The translations under genes and the position numbers were made by a program. Below are positions 11,273 through 24,740 of a DNA stretch of 64,000 nt, piece after piece. Source of the stretch: Cryptomeria japonica (lineage: Eukaryota; Streptophyta; Pinopsida; Cupressales; Cupressaceae); contig NC_081409.1 in NCBI RefSeq assembly GCF_030272615.1, positions 239,161,832 through 239,225,831 on the forward strand, written 5' to 3'. The notes under the pieces are model-generated. The model did not search any database. It worked only from the letters and a program-made list of their open reading frames with translations, and was not told the origin of the DNA. Positions within the stretch are counted from its first letter, which is position 1; the number at the start of each line of letters is the position of its first letter.

Positions 11273-13507
11273 ACTTATCAAGAGGTTCGTTACTTTATCC
11301 AAATCTAGTGGCATGCTTTCACTTAATATGTCCCTTGCAATTGTAGCATACAATTATAGATCAGGATTTACTTGCAGTATAATGTTGATGGAAAGTCCTT
11401 CACTTTTTCTTTAGTTGTGAATTGTTTTAGGCAATTACTTATAATACATACTTTGATCAGGGTTGTGATGCTTTTTAGATACAATTGTTTCTCAGTAATT
11501 GATTCCATCTAACGATCTGATCTTGGATTGATGACTGACTGAAGCAATTTATGATTTACATAGAAGTGAAATCGGACTAAGTAATAGTCAAATTGTTGGG
11601 GTCTGGGTATATACAATTGTTAGGTTTAGATTTTTAATTTTTGCGGGATATTGATCGGTGTAATGTATAGTCATCTCAAGATATCTCAATGAGTAGTCAT
11701 TACACCAATGATATTTTTTCTGGTTTGTGTTGATAATAATCACAAGGTGAAGGGGCCTGCTTTGCATACAAGCACCTTGAGTATTTGTTAGCAAGGGGGA
11801 AGGATAAATCATAACAGTAATGGATGAGTGAAGTTTGCTTATCCCAGATAAGCAATTAAATTGTCCATTGAAAATTATGTTTGGAACATTTCATTGCAAG
11901 TTGAAAGATGTAGTAGCGGGGTATGCATCACTTTTTCTTTTAGTTCCGATTTTTCAGTAAATATTATTACTTTTTAATTGATGCTCGTTCTACAAGTCTC
12001 TTCATTAGCACTTCCAATCAATTAAGACAGATACCCAGTTCTGAACTTATGGTTATACATTGTTAGGCGTAGGACTTTAGTTTACTAGAAATATCTGATC
12101 TACAATTCATATGATTTGACAGGCTTGGATAGATTAGTCACTCTCTCTTCTCCCAACATCATTTAGACATTTTTTTAAAGATAAGCACTGGTAGTTTAAA
12201 TGATTTATTCATGAGCCATTCTTCAGAAGATTTCTATTGATTGGGTGTTCTAAAAAATTTAAAGCTAGGTTCAGTATCTTTCTTTCAGTGTTTTCAATCA
12301 ATAAAGATTGTTAAAAGTAAGTTCACTTCCAGTGATGTTTTACTTCATATCATAATGCTCTCAACTTAATGAATCCACCTGCAGTCATTGACCAAGGCTT
12401 ATGCAAATAAAATAGTTTGAGAGGTCGTATAGATTGTATTATTCGTGCCCTGTAAACTATGACACTAATTCAGAAAATTTTGCGAGGCTGCTTGATGTTA
12501 GACATACTGCCTGAGAGAATGTGGTCATATATCAGTGCAAAGGTAGTTCGAAAGAACATGGTCAAGTCTGTGTGAAAGATGCACATATATTAAATTGTTT
12601 TGTTGTATGTAAGAAATATATAGTGTGCAGTTAATTGCTGAATCTGTCTATTGTACAGTTGCTAGTCACCGTATATTTAGAATAAAACATGAGATATCTT
12701 ACGGAGTAAAACACTGATAAACATTGTAATAGTAAGGGAAATGAAATCTGATTTTGTTCTAGATTCGTTGCAATTTTCAGTGTTTTATTTTGGGGCAACG
12801 AGACATTTAAATCAGAGGTTGATCTGCATTAGAGTGAAAGTGTGTAATAGATTTGAAGACTTTATAGTAGACACCAATCCACCTTTTCAGCCCAAACCAC
12901 CTCTGGCGCAGTCATTACCCCACAAATAGAGTGGCCTCCTATCAGAATGTCTCAGAATTGGTAGTCTTTCTTGAATAAGTGGATTAAAATACATCAGAGC
13001 AGTCTCAACATAGTAGTGCTATTTTCCTATAAAGATAAAAAGGTCTATGCATGTGAAATGAGGGAGAAATTTTCACTAGTATTTATGGCATGCACTTTTG
13101 GCAAGGCCATTATTTGCCATTCTTTTTAAGTCCTACATTTTTCATTTGGTTACCTGCTCGTATCATCATTTAAATGTGGTTAAGGGTGGTTTTATGTCTG
13201 ATGTCTCACTACTGGTGGTGGTTGCCTAATAAAGACTCCTTTTAAATATTATGTGGATTGTCTATCTTATATCCAACTTTTGTTATTTGAACTGCCATTT
13301 GTATTAAATTTGGATATATTGAGGGCCTACTTTTAATTATTGAGGCTGTAGCAGCAGTGGAAATTGTGTTTTTATTATGACCATTAAATATTTGATTTGG
13401 ATAAAGTAGACACCAGTTATTAAAATTCAAGTTTTTTATACAAGTATTTGCTCTTTTTCTCTAAGATTTCAGGAATATCTGAACTATCATTTATAAATTT
13501 TTTGTAG

Positions 13508-14034
13508 GTAGCAGAAATTTGTCGTGTTCTGAAACCTGGTGGTGTGTTTGTGGCAACAACTTTTGTGCTGCCTGAGTATGCAGATTGGGATATCGTGAAG
13601 CCATTAAGACGAGTACTTACTCAACCTTTTGCATCTCATTGAAACGGAAATAAGGATTATAACAAATCCCCTTTTGTGCTGTTTCGTATGCTTGCTCAAT
13701 GAACAACATGATAATGTAGAAAATAAACTTCACAATTGTTTTTCTTTCATATTTGGATTGTTTGTATAAAATGGTAATCACAAAAGTTTGGTTACACTGC
13801 ACTCTTGGCACATGCATTATCTGAGCCACAAAGGTTGACTTATTAAATAGGTCATATAAATAAGCTGAAGCAATACATTTGTTTTGATAGGTCGTGAAGC
13901 AAGCAGCAAACATCTCTTCTGGTTATTTGACTGAAAGAGAGATACAAGAACTCATCAAGACTTGTGCTTTTGTTGATTATTCGGTCATAAGGAGACAGGG
14001 ATTCATTATGATATCTGCCCGGAAACCAGAGTAA
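13508..14034 (+). CDS. Plastid-type SAM-dependent methyltransferase, 3' exons with stop
   Basis: These are the last two coding exons of the same gene, 13508-13612 and 13891-14034, separated by a 278-bp intron. The first begins VAEICRVLKPGGVFVATTF, the conserved post-motif-II strand (LKPGG), and joins in phase to the WPSPSSA end at 3203. The last reads VVKQAANISSGYLTEREIQE and ends GFIMISARKPE followed by TAA at 14032-14034. Acceptors (tttgtag, tttgatag) and donors (cga|gtactt) are normal. The five visible exons give 637 nt, about 211 residues of a family that is usually near 350. No frameshift or internal stop is seen, so the gene looks functional despite the very large intron. Confidence 0.93.
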
Positions 14035-14300
14035 CCAGGCATAATATGGGATGCTTGTCAGAAGGGCATCACCTCATTTGTAATTTTGGACATGCATCAG
14101 TCTTAAGAATTCAGAGTCAATGCATCTTAAAGCACAGGGTAATTATTAAATACTACACTCATAAAAGCTGCTCCATGGTGTTTTTCAATCTCCGGTTGAT
14201 GGGGCTTTTCTTGCAAGGAAAGTCATCAAAATTTACACAACAAATTAGATTGCGTAACTGCTTGTGCATATTTTAGAGAACAGTTGAAATTCAATGTAGT
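14035..14300 (+). other. 3' UTR of the methyltransferase gene
   Basis: The bases after the TAA stop contain no conserved coding frame. The first A/T-rich poly(A)-signal candidates are ttattaaata near 14142 and cataaaag near 14160. No canonical AATAAA is seen close to the stop, so the cleavage site is uncertain. Confidence 0.4.
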
Positions 14301-15100
14301 TTGATTCACTTGACATTGTTAGCGGCAGAAAAACTTATTGAACAACCTTAAAATTGCTCCGAGGTTACATGGTTTGATTAAAAACCATAAAGCAAAATAT
14401 GACAAAATTGCCCCTTAAATCATATCCAAATCACTAAAATTTACATTTTTGATGTAATGTTGCAAAATTTTTGTGGATAACAAACCTTTTCAAAACAACT
14501 TGCGTGACTGAGCCCATGTTTACAAGCAATATTAGTATAATTGTCGTACTTGTGAATTGGCATCTATTTATTTAAATAACAATAGAATTGACATTTATTT
14601 TGAAAAATAAACCTTATGCTTAGGTTTTTTTAATAATTAATTTTTATTTGTTCAAAATATATACATATTTTAATTTGATGTTACATGGAAGTTGTTATTG
14701 GCGACGTAGCTTGATTTATGGTGATGAATTCAAGTTTGAACTCAATAAATTTAATGAAATAAATATTTTGTTTTCTAATACTAAATTGAAAGATTTCAAT
14801 AAGATTGATGTCGGCAAATATTTTGTTTCAGATAAAAAGGTTTAATATAATTAACATTGTTCAATAAGAAATATTTATATGGGTAAATTATCGGTTTTCA
14901 ATTAAACCTATTTTTTTTAATAGTGAAAATAAAAAAATCATTTTATTTTCAATTTTTACTTCAAAGTCAAAGCAAGGAGATAAATTATTCACAACCTCCG
15001 ATATTAAAAACTGTCCCCTGTACAATAAAAAAGTAAATATAAATACCTCAATTCTAGTGTAGCTTTTTTTGATTGGAAACACTTGAATAATTCATATTAA
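14301..15100. other. AT-rich intergenic DNA, nothing recognised
   Basis: The stretch is very AT-rich with runs of A and T. No gene, RNA gene or assignable repeat was found on either strand. Confidence 0.4.
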
Positions 15101-15199
15101 TGATAAATGTTGAGGGAGTACATTTGAAGGTTTATGACGAAAAGCAATTACTAGGTACACATGACCCAAAAGTTAAATAGCTAGATTAAGCATAAGTTG

Positions 15200-16760
15200 C
15201 CATAGGAGGGGGAGAGGATGATTATCTTAGGGGCACATATTAGTCCTTGTAGAGGTTCATACAGGATGATTCAAAGCTATTCAACATGTCCTAATAATTT
15301 TATGCTACAAAAGAAATGACCACACCTCACCTAGGAGATCAAGGTTCAATAATTTTAGATTCTCTACCACCATGGGCCAAAGAAGAAGGCCTAACAATGA
15401 TCTTTCCAAAATGGAGTCCAAACCCTTTTGTTGAGAGGGATGGGTAGAGGAATGATTGTGATAGTGTAAATGACTCCTTTGTCATGGTACAAGGAGTGGC
15501 GAGTCTTGGGGTAGAAGGATTCTACTCATGGTGTACTGAGTGCTCCCTAGTGATTAAGATCCTATAGGTGTTGCCAATTCAAAACCACATTTTTAAGCCA
15601 TGCCTAAATTTGAAAGTGAATAAAAGTAAGCATACAAACTTTCTTGTTAATAGATAATTGATTAGGAATGCATTCCTTGCTAAAGATAATGAAATTTCTA
15701 GACTTCATAACTGAAAAATAATAATGGCTCTTAAAAACTCTAGATGCTTTCAATGTAAGTTGGTTACTAGACAATATCTAGAAATAGAAGAGGTTTGCAA
15801 GTTAAAAATCTAGGAAGAAAGGGTTATGAATCCAATTCAAAATACTTGGGTTTCATGGGTAAGTTTAGAAGTATTTGAAGGTTTTAAGTCTATTATATAT
15901 GGAATATTTAAGGTAGGGGATATTGATTTGAAGAAGACTTTCACTTAAAAGTATCCCTAGGTAAACCAAACACAAGAAAACACATTTTTAAAGGCTCAAC
16001 ACTAGCATGTTATATCCTCTAAGCTAAACTTGTTATGGGGTGAATAATTCAATTCTCAATAGTGGCTTAATTTGTTGAGAGTTGAAGAAAAGAGACTAAT
16101 AATCTTGTTCAAAATCCCAAGAATGTAGTTACTAAAGAGTATCACAATTTCATCAATCCTTCCACCAGGCAAATGCCAGTTGTAATTCAAACTTATGTTG
16201 CATGACATTAGGTATAAATTCTTGAATAAGAAGAATCGAAGGAAGTTTTTTTGCTTAACTTGTATTTCCTTTGAAGGATGAACCAAGGAGTCCGGTCTCT
16301 AAAATAACCAAATCTCAAATCATATGATTGTACCTTTTTCTATAGAGACCGATATTGAAACTTTCAACCAAAGGTAGGATGCGACTCATTTTTATTGGGG
16401 AACATTGGATGTTATGGTCACTAAAGGAATATCAATTCTAAATTCATTGTTGACCTACTTGAAGAATGACTCGATCACCTCAAAGGATTTTTAGATGCTA
16501 TAGGAATCAAAATAGTCCACTTTAACTAGATTTGAGGGGATAAGGGGAGTATGGAATCTGACTCCTTTATAGGGTTTCTTACCAGAAGGCATATCGATCA
16601 AGATGTAATGCTTGAGGATAATTTTTAAGCTTTCAAGCCTTCAATGATGCATACAAACAACTTGACACAAAATGTAATGCTCTATCTATGGACTTCATGA
16701 TGCTCATTCCCCCATTGTCTTATGTTGGCAATAAATATCTTGATTGACCTTCTGAAAACT
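15200..16760 (+). pseudogene. Degenerate transposon-like coding remnant
   Basis: With frame changes, protein-like stretches can be read on the + strand: FHLKVSLGKPNTRKHIFKG near 15940, HLKGFLDAIGIKIVHFN near 16475, GFLTRRHIDQDVMLEDNF near 16565 and FNDAYKQLDTKCNALSMDF ending near 16700. The last has a coiled-coil look. Stops and frameshifts are frequent. No catalytic domain is visible and I cannot name the family; it resembles the low-complexity coding parts of non-autonomous retroelements. Confidence 0.3.
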
Positions 16761-18440
16761 TTGGATGTGTTTAGCATCAGCCTATAGAAAATCACACAAT
16801 AATTTAGCAAGATTTTAGTAAATCACAATTACAAAGCTCATCATAAGTAATATTAGACATAAATCATAGTAAATACTTCAACATAGATCTAGAACTTATT
16901 AATCAAGGAAAGAAGCTTACCAATCTTGTGGCTTTTTCTTCTATAGCAAATTTGTTATAGTGGAATTAGAAATAGTTTTGAACATATATTTTAAATTGTT
17001 TGAATACAAATCCCTCTTTTGTTTCAAGAGAATATCTCACTTTAATTTTATATTTATTTAAGATAAAGTCAACATATTATATATATACAATCATTTTTTT
17101 GATTGAATAGATCAAATTATTAATTTACAGCAATTTAGCTATTAAAAAAAAAGGTGCATGGAAGGGATTTGCATTTTGAAGACATAAATTGGGTCAAGCT
17201 CAAGAAAACAAAGTCATCACATAGTCCTAAAAAATAAAAGAAAACCTAAAAATTAAATAATTGCTACAAACATTATCAATCAATTGATCCCTAGGAGATA
17301 ATTATAGAAAACATTCCTATGAAAAAAATTAAGTAGCAAGGGTTATAGTACAAGTAGCTCCTTGTCATTAGGTTTGGCAAATCCTTGGTTTGGCAAATCC
17401 CCGCCATCATCAATTGGCTCCCAACTATAGTGAAAGCATTATTTTCATCATTCTTATTTTGTCCTTTTTACTCAAGAGGTTGACTATCCAGTACATGCTC
17501 TATCAACGAGAAAGCATAAGAGCCATTGAGGAAATTTATCACACCTTATAGGACATCCATTTGTGTCATTGAGTGTAGAGGAAGGGTGTTGTCTAGATTG
17601 TGGCGGAGGACAACATCTCATGCATTTCCCAACTAGAAATGGAGTTAACCAATAATGATGATTTTAAGAGTGGTGCTAGTAGGCTTTAGGGTGACCACGC
17701 CTTTGACCTTGACAAGAGAACCTAATATGATTTGGCAAAGGAGGAGTAACTTACACCACTATGTAGGGGGTATTGCCCCAATGGTCAAGCAAAGTCTAAA
17801 GGTGGATGACTTCTATAGCCACCTTGCAAGTATACACTTGAATTTGCATAAACACATTAGCTACCAAAAATGATATATAAAATAAATAGTAAAACATATA
17901 TCAATTGAATTATGAACAAAATTAGTTGCATTTGTATCTTTCCAAATGGTAAACAAATTCTCCATTTTAAAAGTACGCTAAAATTGAGCAAATTTAATAT
18001 CAAATTTAGCTCCATCCTTGAAAATAATATTATTTCAAGTGAAGGGCTTTGGCTTAAGAGGCTTGAGGAAATCATCAATCTAAGACCAAGCAACTTATGC
18101 TTAAGCACATAATTGTATTAGATGCTTAATTATCTCAAAGTAAACACATAATAAGAATTTGGAGTTTGAAACATTGAAGTGAATTATTTGCTTGTAAAAA
18201 AAACCTTGATATAATAAACATTAAGCAAAGGGAGCAATCCTAGGTCTAGTAATAACTTTATGAACAATTTAAAAACACTTATCTCAAACATGGAAATGTG
18301 ATTGAAGCGATGTCTTTTGATTTGACTTTTGTACCATCACAAAATGATGATTAATCAAACTACAACCTCTACTAGGAGTGCACCTACAAAAAAGAGTAGT
18401 CACATACCACTTCTAGTTTCTCCACCGTGACCAATTTGGC
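16761..18440. other. AT-rich intergenic DNA
   Basis: No gene or assignable domain was found. Segment 17500-17850 is somewhat less AT-rich and may be further transposon debris, but no motif supports this. Confidence 0.35.
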
Positions 18441-18449
18441 TACACAAGC

Positions 18450-20130
18450 TTGCACTAGTGTTGAAATTAGACATTTGTAAAAATTACCTAAAATGAATCC
18501 TTATCCACATTGCTCAAGTTATATTTGGCTCTTTCCTATGGCTATGAAATCCAAGTAGAGATTACTTTCAAATATAAATCTTGAATAGTTTTAATGCCTC
18601 TTTTGAAAAAACTTCAGAGTATGAAAGCCCAAGCCCTTGCAAACTAGACATTCATAACTAAAACTAGAAGTTATACAATTCCTTATGCGTATTTTCTAAT
18701 CTTTAATTCCTTCTATGGCTCTCTTTATGTTTGGTGTAGAGAGAAATTGCTTGATGATGCACCTAAGTTAAGCCCAAATCACTAAGATAATTGGGAAGAC
18801 AACTAAAGTCTCAAATTACTCCATGAAAAGCCTTGGTTTGGTTAGAATTGGCCTTAATAAAATCTCTAGGGAGTGTTTCCAAGACTTAGAAGCCACCCAA
18901 TAAGATGGATAGTGTACGTGAGTGATAGCTAAATGTTTAGAAAAAACTTGAGACTTACTAAACAATGAATGAAGTTCAGTGATCTAGTAGGATAACTTTT
19001 TCTCCACTTTGTTAATGACATATTGCTAAAGTAAGAAGGGAAAGCCTTAAAATCAAAAGGAACCCATATAAACTTCAACATTTTTCCATTTCGACCCTAC
19101 TTCCAAATAAACACTTGATACCATGTAGGAAGAGAAAATTATTGCCTGCAACACTAGGTTTTGTGCTACTAGATACTTGAAATATAAGTCAAACAAAAAA
19201 TATGTCAACATGTCAAAGCTATCAACTGATGTTATCTTCTCATTCAATCAAATTGAAATGAACAAATGACAAAGTGGTCGTCAACAAGTTACTGTTATCA
19301 TGTCGAAAGGAGATACCAAAGAACAATCTATGAAAATATTAAGTAGATAACACATAAAGTGACAATGTTTAAGGACATATGTACCTAATTGACCTAGAAA
19401 TCTTAAATTGCTTAGATTGGATGCCATTAATAGGGAGAAAATTAACATTCGCATATCGCCCATTTCCAAAGCCAAAAGCATGGAGCATGAAAATAATGAA
19501 GGGTCATTCAATCATGTGATAAGCCCCTCGAAAGTCAATTTTGATGAAACAACTCACTAGTTGGATTCCCTAATCTAGTTCATAAAACATAAATGTTATC
19601 TAAAATGAATCTACTCTTGATGAATCTAGTTTATTCAACATGAACCACTCAAGGGAAGGAGGAAGTGATGAACACGTAGAGCAAGGAATTTGACAGTTAT
19701 ATTTTATGATTCATCAAGCAAAGTGATAGGTCTTGAATTGCAAATCAACATTAGATCACCAACCTTTGGTATGTATTTAGTATCACCCTTATTGATAATT
19801 GTCCATAAGGTATTAGAATGAAAAGTTTCTAGGTAAAATTTGTGTAAATTAGGACCAATAGTGTCATTAAGAGTTTTGTATAACTTATAAGGGAAACTAT
19901 CACATCTAGGAGCCTTACCATTGGTGATAATAAAATAGATTGCAATTTGGTTTAAGGTTGCTAGTTAAGATGTGGATGGTTGGTTTCCATGTTTCTATAT
20001 TTAGGGTGAATGATAGTTGGCTTGAGGTATACATAGGTGTCAAGGGTGGTTCAAAACATCTCTAAAGGCTTTAAATAGATGTATTGACTTCAAAAAATGA
20101 AGAGTTGTATAGTTTTTGGTAAATTCAACC
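18450..20130 (-). pseudogene. LINE (L1-type) ORF2 reverse transcriptase, decayed
   Basis: Reading down the - strand from about 20,100, AFRDVLNHP is followed by the fingers/palm block NGKAPRCDSFPYKLYKTLND, then TIGPNLHKFYLETFHSNTLW, TIINKGDTKYIPKVGD, NSRPITLLDES and TRFIKSRFILDNI. Further down come FMLHAFGFGN-like and SIRYICPLTLSLYVLST-like blocks. This is the order in plant L1-clade ORF2. The frame has many stops and frameshifts. The YADD-type block is not clean. The N-terminal endonuclease is missing. Confidence 0.75.
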
Positions 20131-20721
20131 CTTTTAGTAAGGAGGCAAATGTGTACAAACCCCAACAAATGTGCAAACACCTAGGCCAATGCATAATTGT
20201 TATACCAAAAAATATAATTTTGGAAATCAATGATCTTTTATTCTAGTGTGAGCAAGATTAGACAAAAGAAAAGTTCAAACATTTCATCTTTTAAGCATTT
20301 TTTGCCTTCCATTTGCTATGGAAGTGAAGGGAAAGTCTATTTTGAAAGGTTTTGTAAAAAGTTTTGGGGGAAGAAAGGTTAGATTTTGTCGGCAAACAAA
20401 TTATTTATGCATTGGTGTGGAATTTTCACTCTTGTGGAGGTAGAGCAAATATTTGGAGTCACTAAGTATTGTTTGATATTCTGTTTTAACCCATTGTGGT
20501 ATTGTAATTTCTATGCGACTCATTATTTGAGTGGCATGAGGCAAATGATTGCACTCTTCCTAGAGTTTTATACCCCTTGAATTTTTTTCTATATATTATT
20601 GATGTACGTGTCTCATTTTTCTTTGTGTTTTCTATTTATGCGACATTTTAGTTATTTTCATAACAATGCAAATTAGTGATTTAGATTAGTTAATGAAAAT
20701 TTAGTTTTCAATTATTGAGAG

Positions 20722-21108
20722 TTGATTATCCATAAAAATGTCATTGCAGTAGCAAAATCAAGGGATAGTCTTAAACCACAACTACTAGGAAGGAAAATCA
20801 ATTGGCAACCTAGGGTATTCTCTACGAAGACAATTTATGAAAATGCTAAATATGTTATTTGGAGTTCAAATGATATATCAACATGCAAAGTTTCTAATCT
20901 TTTATTTGAAACTTCTGCTTTCATGAAAAAGTTGAAAGATGATTTGAAAGCGAAAATACAAGAATTCCAACTTATTGAATATGATTTCCTAGATTTTGTA
21001 GGTCCTAGTAAAAAAAAAAAAAGCAATAAAATTTTAGATAAAAAAATTCAAGAATCACTCCTCATAAATGATAAATTGAGTTTTGGATTATTCAACTATC
21101 AACTTTGA
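20722..21108 (+). CDS. Short open frame of unknown nature (128 codons)
   Basis: This frame is open for 128 codons in AT-rich DNA and encodes a Lys-rich product, with LLETSAFMKKLKDDL-like helical text and a KKKK run. It has no domain I recognise and no visible exon partners. Length alone does not prove coding, so it may be a transposon remnant or a chance ORF. Confidence 0.15.
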   Translation: MIIHKNVIAVAKSRDSLKPQLLGRKINWQPRVFSTKTIYENAKYVIWSSNDISTCKVSNLLFETSAFMKKLKDDLKAKIQEFQLIEYDFLDFVGPSKKKKSNKILDKKIQESLLINDKLSFGLFNYQL

Positions 21109-23282
21109 TAAGGTTCTAGCATTGATGACTAGGATGCATGCCTTTATTAAATAAACCAATATCATATTAGACCCAAATTTGAGATAAACATGAACACAAC
21201 AAAGAAACTTAGTGTTCACTAGCCTACTAATGAAGAGTGGGATGAGTGGCATAGGTAATATTATTAGAAGCATTGAATAAGTTTTATATTCATTTACACT
21301 TTGCATTCTTTCAATGTTGTGGTGATTAATCAAACCATGTGTGCACTTTTGGATTAAATTTTGCAAGTAAATTTAAAGATAGTAATAAACATATAGACAA
21401 AGAGCTAAGATGACTACATATGGTAGTTACTTATACGGTCACATGACAACAAGATGAAGTGTCCCCACATTAGTATTTGAAGGGTTACAAAAGGAGAGTA
21501 ACTATTTTGATAGGGTTTAGTCATATTCTTTTAGTGAATAGTAACCGTTTGTCTAAGATTGCAAAGTAACATGAAACTCGTGCCATTCATTCACATGAAG
21601 TTGGCCTTGTTTGAGAGATTGAATATAGTTTTATTTTGATTGATGTTAATGTAAAATTAAGTTATAATATCATTTTTAATAAATCAATAGTAGGGGATTT
21701 GACAAATCACTAAGTATACATTTGTTGAGTGTGTCAATTATAATTAATTCAAGCAGTGATTATAAAATTTTGTTTATTAACATGTGGTAAATTTTGATAA
21801 GGAATGCGATGAACAGTGACATGTATGATCTAAGATATAGTATGATATGAATAAAAATATTAGTATGTTGTGAGTTATATTGTAAAGATTCAATATTACA
21901 TGTATACAATTAATTTTGCTACAAGATGTTAGAGTAGGTTTTTTTAATTTTTTCTTAATTGAATATTATAAATTTTACTACATGTTTAGTTTAGTTCACT
22001 TGGCTATAATAAGTGGGTCCTAATAAGGGTAGTTGTTAGCGTCCATCAATGTAAATTTCACCCATTTTTGGCAGTAGAAGTTAATTTTTGAACTGACCAA
22101 TTTTGCCCCCCCTCTTTCCTATATATATGTATTCATTGATCTAGCTTCTCATTCATTTATACTATTGTGATCTCTCACAATGCTTTTTTATTTCTTGAGC
22201 ATTTGCATGTCTTTTTGTAGGAACTAACTCTATTCTACAATTTTGACAATATCATTTGTGAGAATAGTTTCATTGTTTCTATTTTTTATTGTAGTTTTTT
22301 GGTAACTTCAATTTATTTTCACACACAAATCACTACTATGCGTGTGAACCATAACCTTGACTAGACATTCCACAAGTGCATTCATTGATCCTAAGGTTCA
22401 CGGGTCTCCAAAAATTATGTATTTGTATTTTTGAAAATATGTTTGTTTGCACATATTTCTAACATGGATGCTTTTAAGAATTATTAGGACTTGCTATCGA
22501 GTGGAGGAATCCACAACTTTTGTCAATTGCAAAGTATTTGAGCAAGGTTAAAGGCACATTGGATATATAATGCAAAATGTCTAGGCATATGTCCTTGTGC
22601 ATGCGGATGTTAATGAAACAATTGCTCTAAATGTTTGAGTTCCTCAGTTATTTTTAATTGCTTGATTGTTGCATTCTGATAATTGATATAAGACTTTGTT
22701 GACACCCTAACATTAAAATTTGATTTTTTTGTACTTGAGTTAGTAGGAAACAACTTGTAGGATACATTAGTTTGGGTCCATAATAAAAATTGAAATTTGA
22801 AATTTGAAATTGGAACTCGATGCTGATATAACTGTTCTAATCTAAGATCGAGGCTACATGATAGTCTTGACCTAGAACCAGAACTAGGAACATAAACACT
22901 AAAGATTAGTCCATATCATTAAAAAATAAAATATCATATTCAATTCAAATACAAATAAATACAAAGCTTTAGATAAACTTACTTTTAATAAAACTTAAAT
23001 CCTTATATAAAGAATAGAAATCAAAACAAATAGATAAAAATGTTAATATCATTCCTTAATGCAAGCTATTAAAATATTGATGATATATACACCTTTTTGC
23101 CACCAAAACCATTACCACAAAGAGTTTTTGGACCTCTCACTGAAGCACATGGGAGAGAGAAGACACTTAACTTATTATACATACGGGAAAGTGTTTAATA
23201 GTAGATTTATCCATTATTAATCAGAATTTATCTGTTCATTTATTCTTTGTCCAAAACATTTTAAATATGACTAAAATCCATA
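21109..23282. other. AT-rich intergenic DNA
   Basis: No supported gene. A possible LTR-like promoter (tcctatatatatg near 22120, followed by T/C-rich DNA) is present, but no paired end, target duplication or coding region confirms it. Confidence 0.35.
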
Positions 23283-23287
23283 GCGGG

Positions 23288-23330
<43 letters not shown>

Positions 23331-23355
23331 GCGTGTTCGATCCACGCTCACCGCA
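23283..23355 (+). tRNA. tRNA-Phe (GAA)
   Basis: A complete 73-nt cloverleaf: 7-bp acceptor stem (GCGGGGA with TCACCGC), D arm with TAGCTCAGTTGGGAGAGC, anticodon arm with GAA at 23316-23318 in loop CTGAAGA, and T arm GTTCGATCC. The internal A box (TAGCTCAGTTGG) and B box (GTTCGATCC) are intact. There is no intron and no encoded CCA, as in nuclear genes. The sequence agrees with plant cytosolic tRNA-Phe, including the G5/A68 non-pair in the acceptor stem. It reads tRNA-Phe for translation elongation. No other tRNA gene lies nearby. Confidence 0.97.
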
Positions 23356-23356
23356 A

Positions 23357-23360
23357 TTTT
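23357..23360 (+). terminator. RNA polymerase III terminator (TTTT)
   Basis: A run of four T follows the discriminator base of tRNA-Phe by one nucleotide. This is the minimal pol III stop signal. Confidence 0.7.
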
Positions 23361-24740
23361 AATGGTTTATATTCCTATGGTGGGTCTTCTCTGTCATTGA
23401 CCAGTAACAATTTTAAAATGATTGCTTGTTTACAGGCGGATTATCATGCAATTGAAAACGTTGCAAACATTTTACAGACTTGTAAATGAGCTTTGCTTTT
23501 TATTTGGATAAGGTTGCATGTGGATCAATGTTTTAATAAATTTATATATAATTCAATTAAACATCAAAACATTAATTTACAACTACACCCATAATAAATA
23601 TAAATTAAAATATATTTTTCTTCTCTATATCTTCTATTAAAAAATTAATGCCAGCAAAAATTTAAACTTAAGCCTTACTAAAATTCAAATCGAATAATTT
23701 GAACTTTGACTTTTGGATTACATATTGTTAATTTTTTTAAAAAAAAATTGGTTTCTTGTTCAAGTGGTATTATTAAATTGAAGTTTCTTTGCGGGTGTGC
23801 AGTTTATTCAGCCAGACTGTAAGTTCATAGAATGTAGTCATAAAACGTTTTCAGAAGTAGTTGAATTATGATGTGTCCTCATGTTAAGTTGCCTGGCCAT
23901 TGTTGTTGTATCTTGTTGACATGACATGATATTTATATTCCATGGAATAAATTTTATCTTGTTGTATCTTGTTGAGCATAATTATATTTGTTTGTCAACT
24001 TGCCTACATTTTCCTACTTGTTAGGAGAAGATCGAGGAGACTAGATTCTAAGGCTAAGGCTGTCATCCATTATAAATGGAGGATGCAGTTATTTTCTATA
24101 TAAAAAGGAGGTAATTTGTACAGTTTTTAAAATTCATAAAATATAATAAATTTTCATAAAATTTTCAGTCTTTCAATTTTAATGATTTCTTTCTACATTG
24201 TTGTTAAATCACAAAAAATCGGGCATAAAAACGTTGTGTTATGCAGATTTGAGTTTTTTTAGAGGGTGTCATTTTGTGCAGAGAATAGTTGCAACCATAA
24301 ATGGATAAATATTACCGTACAAAGTTTTTGGCTTTTATTGACATCGAAAGATTTTGACATTGAGGTATTTTGAAGCTTCTCTTCATTTATTTGGCAAAAC
24401 TATGTATGAGATTTAGGTAGTTTGAGAGTTTTTCAATTTATTGTGTTGTTAGGGAGAAGTTGAATGGTGGCCGGATGATTGGGACCAACCTTGAATATTG
24501 TGATCATGAGCTTTGTACCATGGAGTATGAGATCCATCATGTCTATGAGCAACTTGGCTTCTACCATCTCAACGCTCTCGTTGAGGGGATTGAACCCTTT
24601 CGACAAGAGTATGAGAGGTTAGGAGTATTTTGGAAAGTCTAAAGGGTACATTCTCGTAGTGACCAAGAAGCACTTCAAGGTGGAGAACTTTATTAGCTTA
24701 CACTTATATTTGTGTTAACATGTTGGAACATATCATGGAT
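23361..24740. other. AT-rich intergenic DNA
   Basis: No gene was recognised. A 60-codon open frame at 24460-24642 (product contains EYEIHHVYEQLGFYHLNAL) looks more protein-like than its surroundings and may be a transposon remnant. It has no identifiable domain. Confidence 0.3.

Larger units (their letters stand above)
3204..13507 (+). other. 10.3-kb intron of the methyltransferase gene, loaded with retroelements
   Basis: The intron begins gtaagaattg after the PSSA exon and ends tttttgtag before VAEICR. It contains a candidate 6.5-kb element with - strand coding remnants (3801-10365) and a solo LTR (10401-11272). The parts 3204-3800 and 11273-13507 are AT-rich and show no gene or clear repeat. 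Long introns swollen by retroelements are typical of gymnosperm genes. Confidence 0.85.

Noticed and set aside
22000-22460. Possible LTR or promoter around tcctatatatatg
   Set aside because: No paired end, target duplication, primer site or coding region could be found.
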